NCBI RefSeq assembly: GCF_000328685.1
Contig: NC_019974.1
Span: 1,293,001 to 1,357,000 of the forward strand
From: Natronococcus occultus SP4
GTDB lineage: Archaea; Halobacteriota; Halobacteria; Halobacteriales; Natrialbaceae
Length of the DNA stretch: 64,000 nt
Direction of reading: 5' to 3'
A model generated the notes under the pieces. The model had not been told where the DNA came from, did not search any database, and was given only the letters and a program-made list of their open reading frames with translations. Below, in pieces: positions 34,166 to 43,154 of this stretch. Numbering within the stretch: the first letter of the stretch is position 1; every line of letters starts with the position of its first letter. The position numbers were made by a program, and so were the translations under genes.

Positions 34166-34627
34166 TTACTCGACGAGGTCCTCGAACTCGGGGAGGATCT
34201 CGTCGTCGTCTGTGTCTTGGTCACGCGTTGTCTCGCCCCCATCCGAATCCGTCTCCGTCGACTCCGTCTCGTCGTCTTCGTCGTCTTCGTCGTCCTCGAT
34301 CAGCTCCACTTCGATCACTTCGAGCGGGATGTTTTCGAGGCGCTGACCGATCTCCTTGCGGGCGATTCGGGAGGCGTGTTCTTCGCGCTCGACGTTGAAA
34401 ACGGTCATCTCGAGTTCGAGCGCGACCAGCGCCTCGTCGGCCGCGATAAACGCCGGGGGGAGCTCCTCCCCCTCTGGCGAGGTTCGCTCGCCCATGTTGA
34501 TCTCGACGTAGTTGAGGTCAGGGTTCAACATCTCGCCGGTCTTCGAGATGGCGATGCGGATCGCCTCGTCTTCCGTCTCGACGTCGAACACCGGAACGGC
34601 AGCCTCGACGACAACCCTGCAGTTCAT
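34166..34627 (-). CDS. UPF0212 (DUF555) family protein
   Basis: 153 residues. The core (residues 1-105) begins MNCRVVVEAAVPVFDVET with AIRIAISKTGEMLNPDLNYV and ASRIARKEIGQRLE, the DUF555 pattern; the last 45 residues are a very acidic low-complexity tail (DDEDDEDDETEST...). Start ATG at 34627 is chosen by family N-terminus. Role unknown. Confidence 0.88.
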   Translation of the reverse strand: MNCRVVVEAAVPVFDVETEDEAIRIAISKTGEMLNPDLNYVEINMGERTSPEGEELPPAFIAADEALVALELEMTVFNVEREEHASRIARKEIGQRLENIPLEVIEVELIEDDEDDEDDETESTETDSDGGETTRDQDTDDDEILPEFEDLVE

Positions 34628-34739
34628 ACGGAAACGTACCGTCGCATACAGTATCAAGGTTCGCCCCAAGCACCCGTCGATCGCGATCCACGAACCGGCT
34701 CCGAAAGCCCCAAGCCGTCGCTCTCGAAGGCAGGGACAG

Positions 34740-35621
34740 ATGCACTCCGGCGAACTCGACCTCGAGGCGCTGTCCGGCGGGCTCGATCTCTACCGCACCC
34801 TCGAGAGCGGACAGACCTACCTCTGGCGGCGAACCGACGGAGCGATGTACGGCGGCGAGCCGGCACCCGAAGCGTGGTACTACACCGTCGTCGACGGCGC
34901 CGTCGTTCGCGTTCGGAGCGAGGACGGCGTCCTCGAGTGGGAGGCCTCGATCGCTGCCGAACCGCTCGTTCGCCGGCTGCTCCGGCTGGACGACGATCTG
35001 GAGGCGATCGTCGCGGCCGCGCCCGACGATCCGCTGTTAGACGAGGCTTACGCGGCCTACCGCGGGATGCGACTGATCGACGATCCGCCGTTCGGGACGC
35101 TGATCTCGTTTATCTGTTCGGCCCAGATGCGGGTCGATCGCATCCACGACATGGTCTCGGCGCTGGCCCGCGAGTACGGCGAGCCGATCGCGTTCGACGG
35201 GCGGACGTACCACGCGTTCCCGACGCCCGAGCGGCTCGCGGCGGCCACAGCGGACGAACTGCGCGAACTCGGGCTCGGGTACCGCGCTCCCTACGTCGTT
35301 CGCACCGCGGAGATGGTCGCCGACGGCGAGGCCCACCCCGAGGTGGCTCGCGACCTTGAGTACGAGGACGCCCGCGAATATCTGAAGCGGTTCGTCGGCG
35401 TCGGCGACAAGGTCGCGGACTGCGTGTTGCTGTTCTCGCTGGGGTTCGACCAGGCCGTCCCGCTCGATACGTGGCTCAAGACGGCGGTCGAGGAGTACTA
35501 CCCCGACTGCGACCGGGGGTCGTACGCGGCGACCTCGCGGGCGCTTCGCGAGCGGTTCGGGGGCGAGTACGCGGGCTACGCCCAGACCTACGTTTTCCAC
35601 CACCTGCGGACGCGGGAGTAA
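34740..35621 (+). CDS. 8-oxoguanine DNA glycosylase/lyase (OGG type)
   Basis: 293 residues. N-terminal OGG-like beta domain, then a helical core with helix-hairpin-helix FVGVGDKVADCVLLFSLG and VPLDTWLK: catalytic Lys224 and Asp243 are both present, as in bifunctional OGG1 enzymes. It removes 8-oxoguanine opposite C and cuts the strand by beta-elimination. Divergent from the UPF0212 gene across about 110 bp. Confidence 0.92.
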   Translation: MHSGELDLEALSGGLDLYRTLESGQTYLWRRTDGAMYGGEPAPEAWYYTVVDGAVVRVRSEDGVLEWEASIAAEPLVRRLLRLDDDLEAIVAAAPDDPLLDEAYAAYRGMRLIDDPPFGTLISFICSAQMRVDRIHDMVSALAREYGEPIAFDGRTYHAFPTPERLAAATADELRELGLGYRAPYVVRTAEMVADGEAHPEVARDLEYEDAREYLKRFVGVGDKVADCVLLFSLGFDQAVPLDTWLKTAVEEYYPDCDRGSYAATSRALRERFGGEYAGYAQTYVFHHLRTRE

Positions 35622-35656
35622 GCCGGCGTTCCGTTCACAACGTTTTCAACGGTTCA

Positions 35657-35911
35657 TTACTCGCGTTGCTCGTAATCCTCCCGCCCGGTAATCGCCCAGT
35701 ACGCCTGCGAAACGATCGTGATCACGAACACGACGGACAGTCCCGCGGCGACGTACAGCGCGATCGTCTCCCCTAGCAGGTATCGGGTTAGCGCCCAGGC
35801 TGCGAGGACGAACAGGATCGCCCCGCCCAGTAATTCGAGCAGCTCCCGGACGGTCGCACGGCTCGTCGAGACGTCGAGATACTCGTCCTCGATGCGTTCG
35901 ATGGGACCCAT
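35657..35911 (-). CDS. Small two-helix membrane protein
   Basis: 84 residues from ATG at 35911 (MGPIERIEDEYLDVSTSR). Two hydrophobic segments (LLGGAILFVLAAWALTRYLL and ALYVAAGLSVVFVITIV), charged ends. A longer frame extends upstream but overlaps the divergent acylphosphatase promoter. No known family. Confidence 0.7.
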   Translation of the reverse strand: MGPIERIEDEYLDVSTSRATVRELLELLGGAILFVLAAWALTRYLLGETIALYVAAGLSVVFVITIVSQAYWAITGREDYEQRE

Positions 35912-36006
35912 CTGCCGGGAGGTTGTCGCCGGAGGGTTCTTTCGGTGTCGCTTCGTCCCGCGAGCGGACGGCTGGATTTTTCCCGGTCGCCGCCGACGCC
36001 ACGCAC

Positions 36007-36285
36007 ATGACGGACCGAACCCGCGCACACGTCTTCGTCACCGGCAACGTACAGGGCGTCTACTACCGCGCGACCACCCGCGACACGGCCCGTGAGGAAG
36101 GCGTCGACGGCTGGGTGAAGAACCTCGAGGACGGGCGGGTCGAGGCGGTGTTCGAGGGCCCCGAACCGGCGGTCGAGTCGATGATCGAGTTCTGCCACGA
36201 GGGGAGTCCGGCGGCCGACGTCGAGGACGTCGAAGTCGAGTACGAGCAGCCCGAGGGCGAGGACGGGTTCGAGATCCGGTACTAA
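36007..36285 (+). CDS. acyP: Acylphosphatase
   Basis: 92 residues. RAHVFVTGNVQGVYYRATTR carries the phosphate loop and Arg23-type residue, WVKNLEDGRVEAVFEG the second motif with catalytic Asn. Hydrolyses carboxyl-phosphate bonds such as acetyl phosphate. Convergent with the 172-residue protein, whose stop lies directly after this gene. Confidence 0.93.
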   Translation: MTDRTRAHVFVTGNVQGVYYRATTRDTAREEGVDGWVKNLEDGRVEAVFEGPEPAVESMIEFCHEGSPAADVEDVEVEYEQPEGEDGFEIRY

Positions 36286-36804
36286 TCAGTCCTCGGTACG
36301 GACGTCCGAGCCCGCGGCGTCGAGGGACGCTTCGAGCCACGGCGGCTCCTCGGTGTGAGCCCAGGTGGCCCACTCGGCCTTTTCGCCGGCGTAGTACGCC
36401 CGGTAGGCCGCGACGGGATCGCCAGGCCGTTTGTACTCGTCCGGCATCGCCTGCGGGCGCGGCGTCGGCTCGTCGGTGGGAAAGACGATCTCGTCGGGCT
36501 CGATCCGTTCGATCACCGTCCAGCTGGCGTGATCGTCGTCTTTCTCGTAGCGCTCGACGAACTCCGCGTTGAGCGCCGCGGCGTGGTCGCGCAGGCGTAG
36601 CCAGTTCGCTCGTGACTCGGTCGCCCACTCGGTGACGGGGTGGCCGGTGTGGGTTGGAGCGTAGAGAAACGCCCGCTCGTAGCCGTTCTCGCGGGCCGCG
36701 GTACACAGGACCTGCGCGGCCTCGAGCAGCAGCTTGTTGACGTGCTCGTCACAGTGGTAGCGGGCGGCGAGCCGGGAGTCCTCGTCGAGCCAGAAGACGT
36801 TCAC
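36286..36804 (-). CDS. Conserved hypothetical protein with HCDEHVNK motif
   Basis: 172 residues from a GTG start (VNVFWLDEDSRLAARYHCDE). Carries HCDEHVNKLLLEAAQVLCTA, HPVTEWATESRANWLRLRDH and a C-terminal AYRAYYAGEKAEWATWAH. Similar proteins with an HCDKHV motif and a W-A-R/S-N block occur in phages and bacteria, always without known function. The invariant His/Cys/Asp residues suggest a metal site or nuclease-like active site (inference). Divergent from the NAD(P)HX repair gene. Confidence 0.8.
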   Translation of the reverse strand: MNVFWLDEDSRLAARYHCDEHVNKLLLEAAQVLCTAARENGYERAFLYAPTHTGHPVTEWATESRANWLRLRDHAAALNAEFVERYEKDDDHASWTVIERIEPDEIVFPTDEPTPRPQAMPDEYKRPGDPVAAYRAYYAGEKAEWATWAHTEEPPWLEASLDAAGSDVRTED

Positions 36805-36879
36805 GACCGGGGTTGGGACCCGACCTGATTGAGCGTTTCGTCCGCAATCTTCAACGGCGCGCCCCGCGAACGCACGGCC

Positions 36880-38307
36880 ATGATCACAGGCGAGCGGATG
36901 GCCGCCGTCGACGAGAACGCCGCGGCGCTTGGCGTCTCGCAGAAGCAGCTGATGGAATCCAGCGGCAACGCGGTCGCGCGAGCGGTCCGCGAGACCGCGG
37001 AGCCGGGCTCGAGCGTCGCCGTCGTCGCCGGACGCGGAAACAACGGCGGGGACGCGTTCGTCGCGGCCCGCTTTCTCGACCGCTACGACGTCACCACGCT
37101 CCTGCTCGGACGCGCCGAGCGCATCGGCACCGAGATCGCCCGCGAGAACTGGGATGCCCTGCAGGAGGCGGGCTACGAGACCCGGGAGATCACGGACTCG
37201 AGCGGGTTCGAACTCCCCGACTGCGACGTCGTCGTCGACGCGATGCTCGGTACCGGCATCAGCGGCGACCTCCGCGAGCCAGCCGCAACTGCGGCCGAGG
37301 CGATCAACGCCGCTGACGCGACCGTCGTCGCCGTCGACGTCCCCTCGGGGTTCGACGCCGACGCCGGCGCGGTCGCCGACAACGCCGTCGAGACCGACCG
37401 AGTCGTCACCTTCCACGACACGAAACCCGGCCTCGCGGACCTCGATTGCGAACTCACGGTCGCCGACATCGGCATCCCCGCCGCGGCCGAGCGGGACGTC
37501 GGCCCCGGCGACGTCTCCCTCGCGGAGCCCGAGGGACGGGACGGCCGGGCCTACGTGATCGGTGGGGGGCCCTACACGGGCGCGCCAGCGCTGGCCGCCC
37601 AGGCTGCCCTGCGAGCCGGCGCCGAACTGTCTTTCGTCGCGGCGCCCGACGCCGTCGCCGGTGAGATCCAGGGGTACGCCGAGGACCTCATCGTCCAGCC
37701 CTACGAGAACGAGATCCTCACGCCCGAGATCGCCGAGGACCTCCTCGAGACCGCGGCCCAGTACGACAACGTCGTCGTCATCGGCCCCGGGCTGGGTACC
37801 GACGACGCGACGCTCGAGGCCGCGCGGCGGTTCCTCGTGGAGTACGAGGGTCCCGCGGTCGTCGACGCCGACGCCCTCAAGGTCGTCCCGGAGATCGAGA
37901 CCGACGCGACGCTGGTCTGTACGCCCAACCGCGGCGAGCTCGCCCGGATGGGCGGACCCGACACCGACGACCTGGCGGCCGTCGCCGACGAGATCGAGAC
38001 CTTCGCAGCCGAGCTGGGCCACGTCGTCCTCGCGAAGGGGGAAAACGACGTGATCACCGACGGCGAACGGACCCGGATCAGCCGCTCGGGGACCGTCGGC
38101 ATGAAGGTCGGCGGCACCGGGGACACGCTCGCGGGGATCGTCGCTGCCCTGCTCGAGGACGCCGAGCCGATGGACGCCGCGGCCGCGGGGGCCCACGTCA
38201 ACGGACTCGCGGGCGAACGGCTTGCCGACCGCCACGAGGAGGGCTTTCTCGCCTCCGAGCTACTCGAGGAGCTTCCCGCGGTCCTGTGGGGTGATCGCGA
38301 TGTCTGA
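36880..38307 (+). CDS. nnr: Bifunctional NAD(P)HX epimerase/dehydratase
   Basis: 475 residues. N-terminal epimerase half (NnrE/YjeF-N, residues 1-210) with NNGGDAFVAARFL and DAMLGTG; C-terminal ADP/ATP-dependent dehydratase half (NnrD) with GGGPYTGAPALAAQAAL, GPGLGTDDATLEAA and GMKVGGTGDTLAG. Repairs hydrated NADH/NADPH. The moaC start lies 8 nt inside this gene, so the two are coupled. Confidence 0.95.
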   Translation: MITGERMAAVDENAAALGVSQKQLMESSGNAVARAVRETAEPGSSVAVVAGRGNNGGDAFVAARFLDRYDVTTLLLGRAERIGTEIARENWDALQEAGYETREITDSSGFELPDCDVVVDAMLGTGISGDLREPAATAAEAINAADATVVAVDVPSGFDADAGAVADNAVETDRVVTFHDTKPGLADLDCELTVADIGIPAAAERDVGPGDVSLAEPEGRDGRAYVIGGGPYTGAPALAAQAALRAGAELSFVAAPDAVAGEIQGYAEDLIVQPYENEILTPEIAEDLLETAAQYDNVVVIGPGLGTDDATLEAARRFLVEYEGPAVVDADALKVVPEIETDATLVCTPNRGELARMGGPDTDDLAAVADEIETFAAELGHVVLAKGENDVITDGERTRISRSGTVGMKVGGTGDTLAGIVAALLEDAEPMDAAAAGAHVNGLAGERLADRHEEGFLASELLEELPAVLWGDRDV

Positions 38308-38839
38308 CGATCCGTCTCCCGCCGAGGGGACGAACCCGGATCCGCGAAGCGACGAGGATCCCGGCGCCGACGAGCTGACCCACACCACCGACGAGGGCGA
38401 GGTCCAGATGGTCGACGTCGGCGACAAACCCGACAGCGAGCGCCGGGCGGTCGCCGTCGGCGAGATCCGCCTGCAGCCCTCGACCGTCGAGGCGATCAGC
38501 GAGGACGCGGTCGGGAAAGGCGACGTCCTCGCGACGGCCCGCGTCGGCGCGATCCAGGCGGTCAAACACACCTGGGAGACGATTCCGATGTGTCACCAGA
38601 TTCCGATCACGAACGTCGACACCGCCTTCGAGCTGGGCGAGGATCGGGTCGAGCTTGAGGTCGCCGTCGAGACCACTGGGAAGACCGGCTGCGAGATGGA
38701 GGCCCTCGAGGGGGTCACGACGGGGCTGAACGTCGTCTGGGACATGGTCAAGGCCGTCGAGAAAGACGCCGAGGGCCAGTACCCCGACACGGGGATCGAG
38801 AACGTCCGCGTCCTCGAGAAGGAAAAACGACGGCGCTGA
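38300..38839 (+). CDS. moaC: Cyclic pyranopterin monophosphate synthase MoaC
   Basis: 179 residues. After an acidic haloarchaeal extension (1-25) the protein follows the MoaC pattern: LTHTTDEGEVQMVDVGDK, TIPMCHQIPIT, TTGKTGCEMEALEGVT, DMVKAVEKD. It makes cPMP in molybdenum/tungsten cofactor synthesis. Operon with nnr; a tungstate regulator and transporter follow convergently, giving a cofactor locus. Confidence 0.95.
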   Translation: MSDDPSPAEGTNPDPRSDEDPGADELTHTTDEGEVQMVDVGDKPDSERRAVAVGEIRLQPSTVEAISEDAVGKGDVLATARVGAIQAVKHTWETIPMCHQIPITNVDTAFELGEDRVELEVAVETTGKTGCEMEALEGVTTGLNVVWDMVKAVEKDAEGQYPDTGIENVRVLEKEKRRR

Positions 38840-38869
38840 GAGCGCCGCCGTCGGGCGACTCGGTCGCCC

Positions 38870-39559
38870 TCAATCGATCCGGATCGCTCTGGCCGCGGTC
38901 GCCTTGAACGAGGCCCGGATCGGCTCTCCGACCGCGACGTCGAGTCGCTCCGCACTGGCGTTGGTGATCAGCGCCTGGAGCTCGGCGTCGTCGCCGAGCC
39001 GAACCGTCACTCGCGTGATCGTCTCGCCGGCTTCCAGCTCCTCGACGACGCCCGTAAACTGGTTTCGGAGGCTCGTCTCGTCCGCTCGGAGCGACTCCTC
39101 GGGGTTCCCCAGCACGACCGCGTCGGAGCGGACGGTGACCTGAACGTCGGTCGCCCCGTCCGGGACCAGTGCCACGATCGGCCCGACCGCCGTCTCCACG
39201 GTCGCCAGCTCGCCGGTTCGGTCCCGAACGGTCCCCGCAAGGACCGACTCCGTCGCCTGCGCGACGCCGTCGAGCTCGGTCTCGTGTCGGGTGAACTGGC
39301 GACGCAGCTCGTGGGCGGTCTCGGTGAGCTCCGTTCCGCCGCCGCCGCTTCCACCCCGCCGGCGCTCCGTGAGCTCCCCGACGGCGTTCTCGAGTTCGAC
39401 GAGCCGTCGCTGGAGCCAGGCGTACGAGCGCCCGAGCTCGTCGGCCGCCCGCTGCAGGGAGCCGTACTGGTCGATGGCGTCGAGCATCTCGATGTCGCGT
39501 CGATCGATCGTGACGCCGTCGGCGGCCAGCTGCGTACTGTATTCCTTTTCGATCGTCAT
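38870..39559 (-). CDS. ModE-like regulator with TOBE (Mop) domains
   Basis: 229 residues. Residues 15-75 form a ModE/LysR-type winged helix (LDAIDQYGSLQRAADELGRSYA), followed by a glycine-rich hinge (RRRGGSGGGG). The second half carries molbindin-type strands (ASFKATAARAIRID and SLRNQFTGVVEELEAGE), which bind molybdate or tungstate. Located just downstream of the tup transporter, it probably represses it when metal is plentiful. Confidence 0.88.
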   Translation of the reverse strand: MTIEKEYSTQLAADGVTIDRRDIEMLDAIDQYGSLQRAADELGRSYAWLQRRLVELENAVGELTERRRGGSGGGGTELTETAHELRRQFTRHETELDGVAQATESVLAGTVRDRTGELATVETAVGPIVALVPDGATDVQVTVRSDAVVLGNPEESLRADETSLRNQFTGVVEELEAGETITRVTVRLGDDAELQALITNASAERLDVAVGEPIRASFKATAARAIRID

Positions 39560-39596
39560 TTTCGGCTGGAAAGGCGGCGTGAGCCGCCGTCACGGC

Positions 39597-40361
39597 TCAG
39601 TATATCAGTTCCCCGTCGATAAACTTCCGGGTCCGATCGTCGGTCGGACTCTCGAAGACGCCCTCGGTCGGGCCGACCTCGATGATGTCGTTTTCCAGAA
39701 GCACCGCGACCCGATCCGCAACCCGCTCGGCCTGGTGCATGTCGTGGGTGGCGATCGCCACGCCGATCTCCCGGTCGCGAGCCTTGAGGACGGCGTCCTC
39801 GATCAGCGCCGTGTTTCGCGGATCGAGATCGGAGGTCGGCTCGTCGAGCAAGAGGACGTCCGGATCGTACGCGAGCGCGCGGGCGAACGCGACGCGCTGG
39901 GCTTCGCCGCCCGAGAGCGACGCAGCGTCCTGGTCGACCTTCTCGCGCAGGCCGACGGTTTCGAGGGCCTCGATCTCGGCGCCGGTGCCGTTCCGTTGGC
40001 CGACGAGATCGGCGAACTCGCGGCGAAGGCGGTCGGTCCAGGACTCGCGGACCCGCAGCCCGTACTCGGCGTTGCGTCGAACGCTCGCGTCGAACAGGCT
40101 CGCCTCCTGGAAGACCATCCCGATCCGACGCCGAAGCTCGAGGCGTCGCCGTTCGGAGACGGTCCAGACGTCGGTGCCGTCGTACTCGACGGCTCCCCGG
40201 TCGGGAGCGTCGAACAGCGCGAGCAGCCGCAGGAGCGTCGACTTGCCGACGCCCGACGGGCCGATGATCGCGACGACCTCGCCCGGGGTGACCGAAAGCG
40301 AGACGTTCTCGAAGACCGGTTCGCCGTCGTAGCCGTGGTAGATATCGCTTGCCGTGAGCAT
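39597..40361 (-). CDS. tupC: Tungstate ABC transporter ATP-binding protein
   Basis: 254 residues. Walker A GPSGVGKSTLL, signature LSGGEAQRV, Walker B LLLDEPTSDL and H-loop ATHDM all intact. The start overlaps the permease stop by one base. It powers import by the adjacent permease. Confidence 0.9.
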   Translation of the reverse strand: MLTASDIYHGYDGEPVFENVSLSVTPGEVVAIIGPSGVGKSTLLRLLALFDAPDRGAVEYDGTDVWTVSERRRLELRRRIGMVFQEASLFDASVRRNAEYGLRVRESWTDRLRREFADLVGQRNGTGAEIEALETVGLREKVDQDAASLSGGEAQRVAFARALAYDPDVLLLDEPTSDLDPRNTALIEDAVLKARDREIGVAIATHDMHQAERVADRVAVLLENDIIEVGPTEGVFESPTDDRTRKFIDGELIY

Positions 40362-41077
40362 TATCGGTACCCTCCGTCGTCGCTTCCCAGTCGAACGACG
40401 ATCGCGTTGACGAGCAAGACGAGGACGACGAGGATCGCTCCGAGTATCATCGCGGTCTCGAAGCGGCCCTGGCGGGCCTCGAGCTGAATCGCGGTCGTCA
40501 GCGTCCGAGTGTAGGACTCCCCGTCCGCGCCGGCGATATTACCCCCGACGATGAGCACGGAGCCGACCTCGCTGATCGCCCGGCCGAAGCCGGCCAGAAG
40601 CGCCGTCGCGATGCCGTACCGGGCCTCCTTGATCGTGACGAGGGCGACGTCGAACCGCGTGCCGCCCATCGCGTAGGCCGCGTCGCGGACGTTCTGTTCG
40701 ACGCTGCTGACAGCGGCGAGGCTCACGCCCGTGATCACCGGCGTTGCGAGGACGAACTGCGAGATGATCATCGCCTCAGGGGTGAAAACGAGGTCGAACG
40801 ATCCCAGCGGTCCCTCGTTCGAGAGCGCAAACAGGACGACGAGGCCGACGACGACGCTCGGGAACCCCATCCCGGTGTTGATGATCGAGGTGACAAGCGC
40901 CTTGCCACGGAACTGCTTGAAACCGATCAGCAGCGCCACCGGGAGGCTACACAGCGTGCTCAGCGTCACGGCGACGAGGCTCACGTACAGCGAGACGCGG
41001 ACGATACTGCGGATGTAGTTCCACTCGAAGGGGAACTCGGCGAGCAGTGCGAGGTGTGTCGCTTGGTCGAGTGGCAT
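40361..41077 (-). CDS. tupB: Tungstate ABC transporter permease
   Basis: 238 residues, 5-6 helices, with the ABC coupling-helix motif [20 protein letters not shown] and [20 protein letters not shown], characteristic of the TupB group. Lies between tupA and tupC in one minus-strand operon. Confidence 0.9.
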   Translation of the reverse strand: MPLDQATHLALLAEFPFEWNYIRSIVRVSLYVSLVAVTLSTLCSLPVALLIGFKQFRGKALVTSIINTGMGFPSVVVGLVVLFALSNEGPLGSFDLVFTPEAMIISQFVLATPVITGVSLAAVSSVEQNVRDAAYAMGGTRFDVALVTIKEARYGIATALLAGFGRAISEVGSVLIVGGNIAGADGESYTRTLTTAIQLEARQGRFETAMILGAILVVLVLLVNAIVVRLGSDDGGYR

Positions 41078-41086
41078 CGATCCGGC

Positions 41087-42007
41087 TCAGTCGTCGGGCT
41101 CCCAGTCTTCGGGGACGTACTGCTGGAAGTTGGGCTCTTCCGAGATTGCTTCGGGGAAGAACAGCTGTTCGTCCTCGACGGTGTACTCCTCGATGATCTC
41201 CTGGCCCTCGGGACCCGTCAGGTAGCCGATGTAGGCCATCGCCAGATCGTACTCGACGTCGTCGTGAACGCCCGGGTTGACGGCGACGATCCCGTAGGGG
41301 TTCGCAAGCAGCTCCGTGCCGCCCTCGATCGGCCCCTCGACGTGGATCTCGAGGTCGATCTCTGACTGCATCGAGAGGACGGTCCCCCGGTCGGCGAGCG
41401 TGTAGTCGCCGGTCTGATCGACCTGCGTGATGACCTCGCCCATCCCCTGGCCGGCCTCCCGGTACCACTCGCCGAACTCGTCGACGCCGGCGGCCTCCCA
41501 GAGCTCGAGTTCCTTCGTGTGGGTTCCGGACTCGTCGCCCCGGGAGACGAACGTCGCTCCCTCCTCGGCGATCGCGACAAACGCCTCCTCGACGTCGTCT
41601 CCGCCGCCGATCCCGGCCGGATCGTCCGATGTACCGACGACGACGAAGTCGTTGAACATGAGATCGCGGCGGTTCACGCCGTAGCCGTCCTCCATGAACT
41701 CGTCCTCGAGCGACCGGGCGTGGACCATCACGACATCGGAGTCGCCGCTACGGCCCGTCTCGAGGGCGGCGCCCGTTCCCTGGAAGACGGTGTCGACGGT
41801 GACCCCGTACCGGTCCTCGAACGGCGCGTTGAGTTCGTCGAGCAGCCCCGTGTCGTACGTGCTCGTTGTCGTCGTCAGCGTGAGCGTTTCCCCGCTGATC
41901 TCCGGATCGTCGTCGCCGGCGTCCTCGTCGCTGCTGAGGCAGCCGGCGAGGCCGATCGTGGCGCTCCCCCCGACCCCCGCGAGCATTTTGCGCCGATGTA
42001 TCGCCAT
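41087..42007 (-). CDS. tupA: Tungstate-binding lipoprotein
   Basis: 306 residues. Tat-like start (HRRKML) with lipobox LAGC (Cys23). The mature protein begins with [17 protein letters not shown], the TupA tungstate-binding signature TTTSTxDTGLL, and has [12 protein letters not shown] and a later LFFPEA. High-affinity oxyanion binding on the cell surface. Anion choice between tungstate and molybdate is inferred from the TupA signature. CG array D lies in its 271-bp upstream region. Confidence 0.92.
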   Translation of the reverse strand: MAIHRRKMLAGVGGSATIGLAGCLSSDEDAGDDDPEISGETLTLTTTTSTYDTGLLDELNAPFEDRYGVTVDTVFQGTGAALETGRSGDSDVVMVHARSLEDEFMEDGYGVNRRDLMFNDFVVVGTSDDPAGIGGGDDVEEAFVAIAEEGATFVSRGDESGTHTKELELWEAAGVDEFGEWYREAGQGMGEVITQVDQTGDYTLADRGTVLSMQSEIDLEIHVEGPIEGGTELLANPYGIVAVNPGVHDDVEYDLAMAYIGYLTGPEGQEIIEEYTVEDEQLFFPEAISEEPNFQQYVPEDWEPDD

Positions 42008-42183
42008 AGATACTACGTCGAACGCTCCATATAAATCGATTTCGGAGAGCAGTTTACTCGATGGCGATATGGCGCGAGAATCCGCTCTCTTGTAACTGAA
42101 TTTGGTTACGGGTCCGGAAGGTGCGCGACGCTACTCGAGTACGCTATCCGGATCGCCCGAGAGACGCTTCTGTCACGCAGTAG

Positions 42184-42222
42184 CGAGGACGTAGTCGCAA
42201 ACGCATGCGGAAACGCAAACGT
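42184..42222. repeat. 6-bp-phased CG array D upstream of tupA
   Basis: Seven consecutive CG at 6-bp steps: 42184, 42190, 42196, 42202, 42208, 42214, 42220, with units CGAGGA, CGTAGT, CGCAAA, CGCATG, CGGAAA, CGCAAA, CG; CA at 42178 continues the phase. Lies between the end of phaB and the tup operon, 180 bp before the tupA ATG. Confidence 0.65.
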
Positions 42223-42278
42223 ATGGGATCTCGAAGGCGACGGCTCCGGTGGGTACCCCGAGAGAACGGTGTTACGGC

Positions 42279-43022
42279 CTAGAGGTCCATCCCGCCGTTG
42301 ACGTCGATTACCTCGCCCGTGATGTACGAGGACTCCTCGCTCGCCAGGAAGCGAACGACGGCGGCGATATCCTCGACCTCGGCCAGCCGCTCGAGGGGGA
42401 TCCCCGAGATGATCCGTTCGAGGACGTGGTCGGGAACGCCCTCGACCATGTCGGTCCGGGTGAACCCGGGGGCGACGCAGTTGGCCGTCGAGCTGCCCTG
42501 GGCGAACTCCAGGGCGATCGTCCGAGTGAACCCGAACATCCCGCTTTTCGCGGTGGCGTAGTTGGCCTGTCCGAAGTTGCCCTGCTTGCCGACGACACTC
42601 GAGATGTTGATGAGCCGCCCCTCGTCGGCGTTCCAGATGTCGTCGTAGAACGTCTGGGTGCAGTTGAACATCCCGCCGAGGTTGACGTCCATCACGCGAT
42701 CCCACTCCGCGCGGGACATCTCGGTGAACTGCTTGTCGGCGGTGATGCCGGCGTTGTTCACCAGTACGTCCGCCGGGCCGAACGCGTCGTGACAGACCTC
42801 GCGCATGTGCTCGACGTCCTCGGGGACCGCGACGTCGGCCTGGGCCGTGACGGCCTGCCCGCCCGCGTCCTCGATCGCCTCGACGGCCTCGTGTGCGGCC
42901 CCCTCCGACGACCGGTAGTTGATGACGACGTTCGCACCCTTCTCGCCGAGGTGTTCCGCGATTCCGCGTCCGATCCCACGCGCCGATCCCGTGATGACAC
43001 AGGTACGTCCCTCCATGGACAT
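42279..43022 (-). CDS. phaB: Acetoacetyl-CoA reductase PhaB-like (SDR)
   Basis: 247 residues from MSMEGRTCVITGSARG. NAD(P) motif TGSARGIGRG (11-20), NNAGIT, catalytic Ser142, Tyr155, Lys159 (GNFGQANYATAKSG). Adjacent to the PHA synthase genes, so it most likely reduces acetoacetyl-CoA to (R)-3-hydroxybutyryl-CoA with NADPH. Could also act as an ACP/CoA reductase elsewhere. An upstream ATG (43043, MVEYRVT) is less likely. Confidence 0.85.
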   Translation of the reverse strand: MSMEGRTCVITGSARGIGRGIAEHLGEKGANVVINYRSSEGAAHEAVEAIEDAGGQAVTAQADVAVPEDVEHMREVCHDAFGPADVLVNNAGITADKQFTEMSRAEWDRVMDVNLGGMFNCTQTFYDDIWNADEGRLINISSVVGKQGNFGQANYATAKSGMFGFTRTIALEFAQGSSTANCVAPGFTRTDMVEGVPDHVLERIISGIPLERLAEVEDIAAVVRFLASEESSYITGEVIDVNGGMDL

Positions 43023-43154
43023 CGTTACCCTATACTCCACCACCGATTGTTATATAACGACCTGTCGAGTTTCATCCAATACTGTGTCGAATAAAAGATG
43101 AAGCGGTCGGCCTGGTGGCCCGGATGACCGGTTCTCGCGGCGCGTCGACGGCCG

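Noticed and set aside
36805-38235. N-terminal extension of the 172-residue protein to 649 codons
   Set aside because: The extension is antisense to the NAD(P)HX repair gene; only the part after the GTG at 36804 has conserved motifs.
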